Shown here piece by piece: positions 44,064 to 54,110 of a stretch of 64,000 nt of DNA (positions within the stretch are counted from its first letter, which is position 1; each line of letters begins with the position of its first letter). The DNA comes from Bettongia penicillata ogilbyi (Eukaryota; Chordata; Mammalia; Diprotodontia; Potoroidae): positions 1,433,279 through 1,497,278 of the forward strand of contig JAJHZJ010000220.1 of assembly GCA_023548195.1 (NCBI GenBank), given 5' to 3'. The notes below the pieces were generated by a model. The model searched no databases. It worked only from the letters and a program-made list of their open reading frames with translations, and was not told where the DNA came from. A program made the position numbers and the translations under genes.

Positions 44064-46881
44064 TTTTCTTTAATATAAATTTATTTATTTAAGATTTTAC
44101 ATTCATTTTCACAAAATTTTGGGTTCCAAATTTTCTCCTCATTTGTCCCCTCCCCCAACCCCAATACACTGAGCATTCTAATTTCCCCTATCACCAATCT
44201 GCCCTCTCTTCTATCATCCCTCCCTTCCCTTGTCCCCATCTTCTCTTTTGTCCTGTAGGGACAGATAATTTTCTATCCCCCATTACCTGTATTTCTTATT
44301 TCCTAGTAGCAAGAACAATACTCAACAGTTGTTCCTAAAACTTTGAGTTCAAACTTCTCCCCATCCCTCCCTCCCTACCCATTTCCTTTGGGAAGGCAGG
44401 CAATTCAATATAGGCCATATCTCTGTAGTTTTGCAAATGACTTCCATAATAGTCATGTTGCGTAAGAATAACTATATTTCTCTCCATCCTATCCTACCCC
44501 CCATTGTTTCTATTCCCTCTTTTGACCCTGTCCCTCCCTGAGTGTTGACTTCAAATTATTCCCTTCTCCCATTGCCCTCCCTTCCATTATCCCCCCCAGC
44601 CTGCTTATCTCCTTTTCTCCCACTTTCCTGTATTGTAAGATAGGTTTTCTTCCCCAAAACAGTGTGCATCTTATTCCTTCTTTTAGTCGAATGTGATGAG
44701 AGTAAACTTCATGATTTTCTCTCAGCTCTCCTCTTTTTTCCCTCCACTAAAAAGTCTCCTGCTTGCCTCTTCTATGAGAGATAATTTTCCCCATTCCATT
44801 TCACCCTCTCTCCTCCCAATACATTTCTTTCTCACCAATTACCTTCATTTTTTAAAGATATGATCCCATCCTATTCAATTCACTCTGTGCTCTCTGTCTC
44901 TGTGCGTGCATGCATGTGTGTATGTGTGTGCACGAACGTGTACATGTGTGCGTGTGTGTGTGCATGTGTGTGTTTGTAATCCCACCAACTACTCAGATAC
45001 TGAAAAGTTTCAAGAGTTACAAATATTGTCTTTCCCTGTAGGAATGTAGACAATTCAACTTTCTAAGTCCCTTATGATTTCTCTTTGCTGTGTACTTTTT
45101 CATGCTTCTGTTCAGTCTTGTGTTTGAAAGTCATATTTTCTTTTCAGCTCTGGTCTTTTCATCAAGAATGCTTGAAAGTCCTCTATTGCATTGAAAGACC
45201 ATTTTTTCCCCAGAAGTATTATCCTCAGTTTTGCTGGATAGGTGATTCTTCGTTTTAGTCCTAGTTCCTTTGACTTCTGGAATATCCTATTCCACATCCT
45301 TCAATCCCTTAATGTAGAAGCTGCTAGATCTTGTCTTATCTTGATTGTATTTCCACAATACTGGAATTGTTTCTTTCTAACTGCTTGCAATATTTTCTCC
45401 TTGACCTGGGAATTCTGGAATTTGACCACAATGTTGCTAGGAGTTTCTCTTTTTGGATCTCTTTCAGGCAGTGATGGGTGGATTCCTTCAATACTTACTT
45501 TGCCCTCTGGTTCTAGAATATTAAGGCGGTTTTCTTTGATAATTTCTTGAAAGATGATGTCTAGACTCTTTTTTTGATCATGACTTTCTGGTAGTCCCAT
45601 AATTTTTAAATTGTCTCTCCTGGATCTATTTTCCATGTCAGTTGTTTTTTCCAATGAGATATTTCACATTCTCTTCCATTTTTTTCATTCTTTTGGTTTT
45701 GTTTGGTGATTTCTTGGTTTCTCAGAAAGTCATTAGCCTCAATCTGTTCTATTCTAATTTTGAGAGTACTACTTTCTTCAGTGAGCTTTTGAACCTCTTT
45801 TTCCATTTGGCTAATTCTGATTTTGAAAGCATTCTTCTCCTCATTGTCTTTTTGAACCTCTTTTGCCAATTGAGTGAGCCTATTTCTCAAGGTGTTATTT
45901 TCTTCAGCATTTTTTTGGGTCTCCTTTACTAAGGTATTGACCCATTTTTCGTGCTTTTCTTGCATCTCTCTCATTTCTCTTCCCAGTTTTTCCTCCACCT
46001 GTCTAATTTGATTTTCAACATCCTTTTTGAGCTCTTCCATAGCCTGAGCCCATTAGCTATCTATTTCGGATGTTTGGGGTGCAGAGGCCTTGACGTCTAT
46101 GTCTTTCCCTGGTGGTAAGCATTGTTCTTCCTCATCAGAAAGGAAAGGAGGAAATATCTGTTTACCAAGAAAGTAACCTATGGTCTTATTTTTTTCCCCT
46201 TTTCTGGGCATTTTCCCAGCCAGTTACTTGACATCTGAGATACCTCTCCACCCCCGCCTCACCTCTAGATCCACCCAGCTAGTGCTTGGGGTCTGAGATT
46301 CAAATGCTGTTTCCCAGCCTCAGGGCTTTCATTGGTGGGTGCAGCTGCTATTCAATGTGAGCTTAAGTTCTAGTGCTCAGGTGGGGGCAGGGCTGCCTCA
46401 CAGGCTCAGTTCTCTCAGGGGTTTTATAAGGAGATCTTCAGTAATAGATCTGAGCTCCTGCCTGCTTTGGGAGCTCCTGTCTACCACTTCCCCCCACTGC
46501 TGCCTCCCGAGGGGGCCTGAGTTATGGAGACACCACCCCCCTCGGCTGGCCAGATAGGGTCTCTCACTGACCTGTAGCACCTGTGGGTGGAGGGACCTTT
46601 GAGGCTGCCAGAGATTCGGTCCCTGAAGCCTGCTTGGATCTGCTCCTCTCGGGGCCTCACGGCCAGGGCAGAGCTGGGCTCTCTTCCAGGTCCAGTGCAC
46701 GATGGACCTTTGGTGCTGGTTTTTCAAGGCTCTCTGGAACAGAAATCTCCTCCACTCTGTTGCTGTGCAGCTTACACTGCTCCAGAATTTGTTGGGAGTT
46801 TCCCTTTACAAGTAATTATGGTCTGTATGTTCAGAGGTAGCATATGTGAATCTTTCTACTCTGCCATCTTGGCTCCTCCCC
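44064..46881 (-). mobile_element. ORF1-only L1-derived retroelement (HAL1-like), copy 3
   Basis: Minus-strand copy of about 2.8 kb between 13-base target duplications. On the minus strand it starts at 46881 with ggggaggagccaagatggc, has a GC-rich 5' UTR to 46212, an ORF1 region at 46211-45112, a TG/CA tract (44900-44974), a G-rich purine tract (about 44569-44598) and an A-rich 3' end beside the left duplication. Nothing in it resembles ORF2. It has the best-preserved reading frame of the three copies. Confidence 0.95.
45112..46211 (-). pseudogene. L1-type ORF1 protein, inactivated (copy 3)
   Basis: ATG at 46211 opens a frame MPRKGEKNKTIGYFLGKQ that stays in phase, which identifies the family's true start. 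The protein would be about 366 residues, near the length of mammalian L1 ORF1p. A coiled coil occupies roughly residues 60-150, followed by NRSRRDNLKIMGLPE and a C-terminal ITYPAKLRIILLGKKWSF. Three lesions break it: an in-frame TAA at 46055-46053, one extra A in an A-run near 45680 (frameshift), and a TGA at 45303-45301, before the natural end at 45112. L1 ORF1p trimerises through the coiled coil and binds RNA. No function is expected from this copy. Confidence 0.92.
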
Positions 46882-46894
46882 TTAAATGCAGATT
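46882..46894 (+). repeat. Right target-site duplication of ORF1-only copy 3
   Basis: ttaaatgcagatt, matching 44051-44063 with one C/T difference. Confidence 0.92.
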
Positions 46895-47184
46895 CTTATA
46901 GGAACTGGGTTTTAGAATGGGAGATGGTTAGAATTGTAGAATTCATTGGAAGAATGGAAGTTCATTAATGACATGTCAGAAAGATCCATGGTATTCAAAG
47001 AAATATTGCTTCATAACTGCTAACTTTTAGTCTAGATGTTGGATTATTGTATAGGGAAGTCAAAACAGTTGGAGAAAATGTCATTTTTACACAGCATCAT
47101 TTTACCTACATTTAGAAGACTTCTTTATTACTTTGTATATATCTCATGCTCTTATCATTTTCTGTTTTGGGTTATGATTATTTG
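46895..47184. other. Intergenic, nothing recognised
   Basis: No supported feature. Confidence 0.4.
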
Positions 47185-47320
47185 TGCATATGTCTTATCT
47201 TCCACAGATTGGATATCTTGTAAGGATAGGGGCCATTGTATTATTTAATCTTTCTATCTCCTGTCACTGCAAACTACAGTGTCCTGTGCACAGTAGTAAC
47301 TAATAAATGTCTGTTAAATA
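47185..47320 (+). mobile_element. L2 LINE 3' end
   Basis: Carries 'cttccacagattggatatct', 'tgtaaggataggggccattg', 'cagtgtcctgtgcacagtag' and 'taactaataaatgtctgtta', an L2 tail. Confidence 0.6.
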
Positions 47321-47820
47321 TTTTTTAAATTGTTGAATATTTGATCTGAGTGTCATCAAGTATTCTGAATAGCTGTGTACTATCATTTGTGTACTCTCAT
47401 TTTCTCATTGACCTCCAGGCTATGTAACTTCCACATCAGAGTCAATGATGCTATGATATGAATTTCTCCACTAAAATTAAGAATTTATTTTTGATTCATT
47501 ATTGATGCCTTTTAAGTCTTGACAATTATGACAAAGTATCTATTATACCTACGCCGTTTTTCTTAGCACAAATTAATGCAATCTTTTTTATACATAATTA
47601 TCACCAACTTGGACTATCAAAGCTCTTTTCTTATAAAAGCCTTTTTCTCTAAGTCATCTTTCCTATTAGTATCAGGACTTAGTGGAGCTTTTGCCAAAGG
47701 TTAGGCCTATCAGCCTAAAAGTTCTTCTGTCTTGGACATCACATCCCAAGCTGCAGCTGGGAGGTCAATGTAATGAAAAGCAGCCAGTTTTGTGCCTCTA
47801 AAACTACAGATCAGAAATGT

Positions 47821-47845
47821 AACTATACAAGAGAAACTATACAAG
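47821..47845 (+). repeat. Short tandem duplication at a junction
   Basis: The 11-mer aactatacaag occurs at 47821-47831 and again at 47835-47845, directly at the left edge of the ORF1-only element fragment. Confidence 0.85.
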
Positions 47846-48374
47846 GTCCATCATGCACCGGATCTGGAACAGAGCCCAGCTCTCCCTGGCCGTGAAGCCC
47901 CAAGAGGAACAGGCTTCAGGGACCGAATCTCTGGCAGCCTCAAAGGTCCCTTCACCCACAGGTGCTACAGGTCAGTGAGAGACCCTATCTGGCCAGCCGA
48001 GGGGGGTGGTGTCTCCATAACTCAGGCCCCCTTGGGAGGCAACAGTGAGGGGAAGTGGTAGACAGGAGCTCCCAAAGCAGGCAGGAGCTCAGATCTATTA
48101 CTGAAGGTCTCCTCATAAAGCCCCTGAGGGAACTGAGCCTGTGAGGCAGCCCTGCCCCCACCTGAGCACCAGAACTTAAGCTCACATTGAATAGCAGCTG
48201 CACCCACCAATGAAAACCCTGAGGCTAGGGAGCAGCATTTGAATCTCAGACCCCAAGTACTAGCTGGGTGGATCTAGAGGTGAGGCGGGGGTGGAGAGGT
48301 ATCTCAGATGTCAAGTAACTGGCTGGGAAAATGCCCAGAAAAGGGAAAATAAATAAGACCATAAGTTACTTTCT
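47846..48374 (+). mobile_element. Internal fragment of an ORF1-only element (5' UTR and start of ORF1)
   Basis: Matches copy 3 on the opposite strand (its 46185-46715 region) with about 14 differences over some 375 bases compared by eye, mostly transitions, clearly closer than copy 1 or 2 is. It starts inside the 5' UTR at 'gtccatcatgcaccggatct' and stops about 20 bases into ORF1 at 'aagttactttctt'. The ORF1 ATG is included near 48331. It has neither the 5' end nor any 3' UTR or poly(A). The frames at 47792-48061 and 47985-48210 are not coding. Confidence 0.9.
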
Positions 48375-48699
48375 TCACTCACCAACATGGTCCACATGAA
48401 TGTCACAATTAGTGAAAAATACACAGGCATGAGTGATATGAGTAAAATATCTATCTTCCCTCTGCCTGTTTTCTGCAGAGCCATTAATGTAGCTAAACAT
48501 ACATGAGATTACATTAGTTAGCAAGAATAGTTATTTAATACAAGAATGCTATGGTGAGCTCTGATCCCATAGACTTCCTACAAGCAGTCTCATACTTACC
48601 TTGTGTCTATAACCACCTTCTCACAGATTGTCTGCTACTACCATCCCACAACAGAGTGGGCCTTAAGGATTTGTGCTGGAAAGCACAAAAATTCCTAGG
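48375..48699. other. Intergenic, nothing recognised
   Basis: No supported feature. Confidence 0.4.
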
Positions 48700-50225
48700 C
48701 ATTTCTTTGCTCACATAATTGTGAGAAAAGCTGACTGCAAAGATGAAGGAGTAAAGGCAGCAATCTAACTGAACTCTCCTAACACTCCTTGAAATGACTT
48801 TAAAATAACACATCAAATTAAATCTTACCATGGTAGAGCCAACAAAAATGAGGTGAGACATTTTTTCTAGCTTAAGACAACTTAGGATATCACTAGGAGA
48901 GTCTGTGATACTGGGATGGGGCAGGCAGTGTGGGAACCATAGCATTGAGTCCTAGAGATGGTTGCATGTAGCCAAGGTTTGAGAGGCTCTGAACCCTGAG
49001 ATAGTAAGGCAGTAGGACAGCTGGTCAGAAAGAGATTGTAGGGGGCCCTTTTTGGTGTAGGGTGGAGGACTTAATGCTATTTAGCAATTGAGTGTTGGCT
49101 CACAGTTCTAGGGAAAAGGGGATTGTTAGTGCTTTTGCTGGCAGGCAAGCAGAGGACAAACTCAAAATTCCAAGACCCTGAGGAGAGTCAGAACTTATGA
49201 CTGCAGGGGATCAGAAGCCTTTCTCGGGTAACGATTAGGGACTGACCACATCTCTCCTCATATCACACTACCTCAGAAGCATTGAACATTTTCAGGCATG
49301 CAGAACTAGCTCTGAAAACAACAGCAAGAAAAAGTCTGAAGCTTACAGATAATGCTTTCCAATCCCATGTGAGCAGAACCTAATTGTAAAGTAAAATTCA
49401 AAGTCAAGAAATATGGAAAAGTGAGCAAGCAGAAAAGCAAGTTAACCATAAAAGCTCCAGCAGTGACAGAAGAGAAGAAGGTAGAAACTCAGAATAACTC
49501 AATAACATTAAAACAGCTCCAATCACAGCCTCAGATTTTTAAAAAAATGCTAATTGGATACAAGTCCAATAAAAATTTCTGGAAGAATTTTTAATAAGGA
49601 GGTAAGCAAGGTTGAGGAAAACTAGAAAGAAATTGGGATGATAGAACAGTATTGTCAAAAGAGAACTAACTGGTAAACTAAGCACAAAAATATTCAAGAA
49701 AATAGCACATAAACAGAATTGGTGAAATGGAAAAAAAATACAAAAGTTTGATAAAAAAAAAAATTCCTTAAAAATTAGAACTATACAAGTGGAAGCTGAT
49801 GATTCTATGAGACATCCATAAACAATAATTTAAAAAGGATGAAAAATAGAACATGTGAAATATTAAAAAAAACAAGTGACCTGAAAAATAAATCAAGGAG
49901 AAATAATTTTGAAAATATTAGACTACCGGAAAGCCATGATCAAAACATGATTTTAGATGCCATGTTTCTAGAAACATGCATGTTTCCATAGGTATTTATC
50001 TAAACACACACACACACACACACACACACACGCCTGAATGCATGCACCTAGGTGTAGAAATCTGTCTTACCAGACAGGAAAGTAAGAGAGAAGGGGATTT
50101 AGGGTGATAGAAAAAAAAAGAAATTCGAAGGACTAGGGAAATCAGTGCTCAAAGTAAAACAGACTTTTGAAGAGAGCAGGCTAACAAAAGAGAAGTATAA
50201 ATAGAAGAAAATAGGATGGAAGAAA
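48700..50225 (+). mobile_element. Old L1/ORF1-only relative, decayed
   Basis: The GC-richer part at 48900-49280 resembles an L1 5' UTR. An ORF1-like stretch follows: 'aaaattagaactatacaagt' with 'ggaagctgatgattctatga' near 49790 corresponds to the copy 1 segment near 5350, and 'accggaaagccatgatcaaa' near 49925 to the copy 1 segment near 5513. After a (CA)n at 50004 come 'ccagacaggaaagtaagaga' and 'aaataggatggaagaaaata', which are 3' UTR blocks of the ORF1-only family. The distance from ORF1 to the 3' UTR is again too short for an ORF2. An old member of the same family is likely, but the ORF1 frame is gone. Confidence 0.6.
50004..50032 (+). repeat. (CA)n microsatellite
   Basis: CA run at the position where copies 1-3 also carry a CA/TG tract. 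Confidence 0.95.
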
Positions 50226-50227
50226 AT

Positions 50228-50440
50228 ATACAATTAGAGTAATGTGCATTAAAACAATTATAATCTACTACCTCACACCTATCAGAAATCACAAATGCTC
50301 AAAGGGATATGAAAAGAAATTGGTAAACAAATTAACTGTTTTTGGAGTTGTGAACTGCTCTCCCATTCTGGAGTAAAATTTGGAGCTATTGCCAAAGAAT
50401 TATAAGATTGTGTGCACCCTTTGACCCAGCGATGAGAATC
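50228..50440 (+). mobile_element. L1 3' region fragment
   Basis: Carries 'gtgcattaaaacaattataa', 'tactacctcacacctatcag', 'ttttggagttgtgaactgct' and 'gtgtgcaccctttgacccag', consecutive blocks of the common L1 tail. Confidence 0.6.
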
Positions 50441-50923
50441 TGAATTATGATTCAGCCTGTGCGAATAGAGAGAAGGGGGTGATGCTAGAGAGGATGTGAA
50501 AGAAGAATTGGCAGTGTATTTCATATGAAATATAAGGGAGACATGAAAATCAAGGGTGAATGTTAGAATTTTAACATAGGTGACAGGAAATATAATGATA
50601 CTGTACAAAGAAATATTGAAGCTAGGATAAAGGGGATGGGGTAATGAGAGAGATGAAATATTCTGTTTCAGGTATGCTGAGTTTACAATATCTGTGGGAC
50701 ATCTAGGAGGATTTTTCTAGCAGATAGCTGTTGATGCAAGTAGGAACTGAAAGAGAACAAATGATATGAATATGAATATTTAAATGCATCTATATTGAAA
50801 TTATATTAAACCCCATGGGAGTTAATCAGACCTTCTTGAAAGAAAGACTGTATGTAGAGAGAAGAGAGTAGAAGACAAAGATCTTTATTATATTTATTCA
50901 TACCATGTTGGGTGTTGATGATG
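50441..50923. other. Intergenic, possibly an ancient repeat
   Basis: No gene; 50640-50760 ('ggtatgctgagtttacaata', 'ctgtgggacatctaggagga') resembles the unnamed ancient repeat also suspected at 27580. Confidence 0.35.
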
Positions 50924-51107
50924 ATCTAGAACAGGGTTGTCAAACTAAAACAGAAATTATAGGCTTCACGTTTATTTAGAAAACCATAAGTTAACATCAT
51001 CTTGTTTTATTTTGCTTGCATTTATATTATTAAACATATCCAAATTACATTTTAACATTGTCTAATTGTTACACAGTTTCTTCCTGCTTGACACTTCTGT
51101 TCTAGAA
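50924..51107. mobile_element. Small hAT element (MITE) with target duplication
   Basis: Element proper 50932-51099 (168 bp). It starts cagggttgtcaaac and ends gcttgacacttctg, imperfect inverted termini of CAG...CTG type. The flanking 8-mers atctagaa (50924-50931) and ttctagaa (51100-51107) agree at 7 of 8 positions, the 8-bp duplication expected for hAT. There is no coding capacity. Confidence 0.8.
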
Positions 51108-51234
51108 AAAAATAATGTTTAAACAAGTAGGAGAACTGGGACAGAGTTTATCAAAATCCAGTTAGGAGAATGGAAAGAGGATATTCAGGGATAAGACTTA
51201 TTTAATAGTACTTTAAGTTGTCAAGAAATAGGAA
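51108..51234. other. Short unassigned spacer
   Basis: Nothing recognised. Confidence 0.4.
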
Positions 51235-51355
51235 AGATGGGAACTTATGTTATGCTGCTTACTTCACAAATTTGTTTTGAGGATGAGAAAATATGTGTAA
51301 TGTGTCTAGCAAAGTGTCTGACACATAATAGGAGCTATGTAAATGCCAGTCTCTC
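51235..51355 (+). mobile_element. MIR 3' half
   Basis: Carries 'tgttttgaggatgagaaaat', 'gtaatgtgtctagcaaagtg' and 'ctgacacataataggagcta', the last part of MIR. Confidence 0.65.
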
Positions 51356-51759
51356 TTTTCCTAGACCACTGTAATATAAAAATATAAAAAAGAACACAAA
51401 TAATAAATATTTATATTTGATATAAAATAAAGAGTTTTGCATTTTATCTTTCATTTAATTCTTATACACCCACCCCCATTGATGTAGGTACTGCTCTAAG
51501 TATTCATTATTTTATTTTATACCAAGTAAATATATCCTATTTAAAGTAATCTCAGAATTTGCCATACATGTTCATATTAATGCAGGTAAACGTTCACTTT
51601 TTAATGTTTTATAACTTTTTAGTTCTAGTGAAATACCATGCCCTTGAGTATAAAAGCATCATATTATTCTTCCTCATATTATTTATTTTTTGGGTCAGTC
51701 AGTTGTCAAAATATAGTAGGGTTTGTAAAGAGAAGAGGAAAGTGAACTGATATAAACAA
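51356..51759. other. Intergenic, nothing recognised
   Basis: No supported feature; the 63-codon frame at 51559-51750 is hydrophobic and AT-driven. Confidence 0.4.
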
Positions 51760-51910
51760 TAGTCGAGTCAGAAGGCTCAGGTTCAAGATAGCATTCTTAC
51801 ACTTTCTGTTGAAGCGACAATGGAAATATCATTTAACTGAATTTCATTTTCTTTATCTGTAAAAAATGGTCAATTTAAGGATGCATGGTGGTCATAAAAG
51901 GTTATAACAT
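51760..51910 (+). mobile_element. MIR-like SINE
   Basis: Carries 'cgagtcagaaggctcaggtt', 'aatatcatttaactgaattt' and 'tttctttatctgtaaaaaat', the order of MIR head to middle. Confidence 0.55.
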
Positions 51911-52334
51911 TTTATCAGTTATGATTTAAAGAAATAAATTACAGAAAAGTTGCCTTCAAAGTCATACATTGACTGGAAAATTAGCCAGGTCTGTCATGTA
52001 GTAAGAGTAAGATGATAAAGTTATCAAGCTTTATTCATAAAATGTTTAATAAATTGGGGATGGGGAGGATTTAAATGGACTCTGTGAAAAATCTAAAAAA
52101 ATACATGGACAAGATTAACAAGAAGAATAGATTGAGAAAGGATTTTTTTTCTTTATTTTTCCTTTATGTGAAATCATAGGACTAGAGTGCTTACATATAT
52201 AATGCCACAAGGAAATATATTTTTTAATATATATATATATATATTATCTGTTTATATGTATGATATTTTATATAAAGATTGCTGTATCTTTTACAGCAAT
52301 GTATAAGCATGAATTGTTAGATTGCCATCATCTA

Positions 52335-52370
52335 GATGATGATGACGATGATGGTAATGATGGTGATGTG
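52335..52370 (+). repeat. Interrupted (GAT)n microsatellite
   Basis: GAT units with ACG and GGT interruptions. Confidence 0.8.
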
Positions 52371-52654
52371 AGTGTGTAAGAATGTTTGAATGGGTAGGGA
52401 ATCTAGGTGAATCAGTGATAACTGGAAAGGAAAATGAAAGCAACTACATATTCCAGTGTATGGGAGAAGGTAATGTAAGATTTAAGCAAACTAGCTAAAA
52501 GCAAAACAAAACAAAACACCAGCTTTACTTTGTATTATTCTACACCTTTTTCGGCTGTACAGATTCACCTTAACTTAAAAAAAAATACTATGAGTAATGA
52601 CTCAAAAAACTTTGTGCCATAAAGATAATGTCAGTTGTGGAGGTGTAGTGTTGT

Positions 52655-52666
52655 TGGTGGTGGTGG

Positions 52667-52707
<41 letters not shown>

Positions 52708-52715
52708 GTGATGGT
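52655..52715 (+). repeat. (GGT)n-(GAT)n microsatellite
   Basis: GGT units pass into about 14 uninterrupted GAT units. Confidence 0.95.
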
Positions 52716-52919
52716 ATCTTGGTGAATAATAGGTAGTTAGTTAATTTGGTTTGAATTTTAGCAAACAGATTAGTGCTACTTAGTGAGAAAAGGGGCCATT
52801 TTTTCCAATGTTAGACTGACTGGTTAGTATGCTTATTGTTCATACTTCATTCAATTAAATATGCCAACCAAAAATTTTAAATTCCAGTTGCTTAAACAGG
52901 TCTATGATTTCATGAATTT

Positions 52920-54110
52920 AGGTACTCCCTCTAATGGCAGGTACTCCTCAGGGTTCTGCTATGAGCCCCTTTTTCTTCTCTGTGTATTGTACTTCAGTTG
53001 GTGACCACATTAACTTCTATGCACTTAATGACCATTTCTAAGTTTATGATTCTCAAATTTCCCTATCCGTCTTAATTCTGACTATTCTACCTTGATTTGA
53101 TCTATTTCACTTAATTCTAGTGTCTTACCTCTGTCCCAAACTTTCTGCTGACCTCTAGTCTTATATCTCCAATTCCCTTTCAGACATCTACAAATGAATT
53201 TCCAGAAGATAACTTAAACTCATTACTTCCAAAACAGACATCACTATCTTTCCCCCTAAATTCTCTGTCCCCACCTCTACCTTCCCTATTAGTATGGAGA
53301 TAAACGCCATTCTCCCAGTCCCTCAGGCTAACAATTTAATAGTGTTCTTGGACTCCTCACTATCTCTTATTCCTTCGTATGTAATAGGTTGTCAGAGTCT
53401 GTTGATTTCACGTTTATAATCTCTCCAATTCACTCCTTTCTACCTTCTGACATTGCCACCATTTTCATGCAGGTATTCATTACCTCAGGTCTGGTGGGTC
53501 AGCATGCCTCAAGTCTCTCCCCATTCTAATCCATCCTTTAATCAGCTGCTGAAGTGATTTTCCTAAAGCACAGACCTGATCATTTCATCAACCTACTCAA
53601 GAAACTACAGTGGCTTCATATTGCATCAAGGATCAAATATTACATGCTCAGCATGCTCAGTTTTGCATTCAAAGTCCTTCATATCCTAGACCCTTCCTTT
53701 GTTTTTAATCTTGCACCTTCTCAAGAAGTACTCTGATTCACGGACACTGACTCCTGGCTGTTTCAGGAATAAGATAAAATGCCTCTGAACTCTGAGCAAA
53801 TTCTCTGACTGTTCTCATGCTGGAAACACCACCCCCACTCAGTTGTGAATACCATCATTTCTGGCTTCATTTAGGTTCTAACTTAATTTCATCTTGATTT
53901 CAATACCTTACCTCTGTTAATTATTTCCTATTTATCTTGCATATATCTTACTTTGTATATGTTTAATTTGTTCATGGTCTCCCTTATTATACTGTAAAGT
54001 CCTTGAGGGCAAGGACTATCTTTTATCTCTTTTTAGATACCTAGAACTTAGAACAGTGCCTGGCATAGTAGGTACTCAATAAATGTTTATTGACTATTTG
54101 ATTATAGGTG
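52920..54110 (+). mobile_element. L2 LINE with reverse-transcriptase remnant and complete 3' end
   Basis: The left end encodes GTPQGSAMSPFFFSVYC from 52940, the RT 'PQGS' motif of the L2/CR1 group, and then a stop. The non-coding/late coding part follows in L2 order: 'ctgaagtgattttcctaaag' near 53547, 'aactacagtggcttcatatt' near 53603, 'tccttgagggcaaggactat' near 54000, 'aacagtgcctggcatagtag' and the end 'caataaatgtttattgacta'. About 1.2 kb survives, the longest L2 here. It is an ancient, inactive relic. Confidence 0.85.

Larger units (their letters stand above)
51911..52919. other. Intergenic with GAT-rich microsatellites
   Basis: No gene. Two (GAT)n tracts are listed separately; a short (TA)n lies at about 52225-52245. 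Confidence 0.45.

Noticed and set aside
45242..45932. Plus-strand frames of 102 and 96 codons
   Set aside because: They are antisense to ORF1 of copy 3; the same antisense frames appear over copy 1 only because the DNA is homologous.
46339..46901. Several GC-richer frames of 72-109 codons on both strands, repeated at 47792-48210 and 4276-4736
   Set aside because: They lie in the 5' UTR of the ORF1-only elements and shift or break between copies, so they are not conserved proteins.
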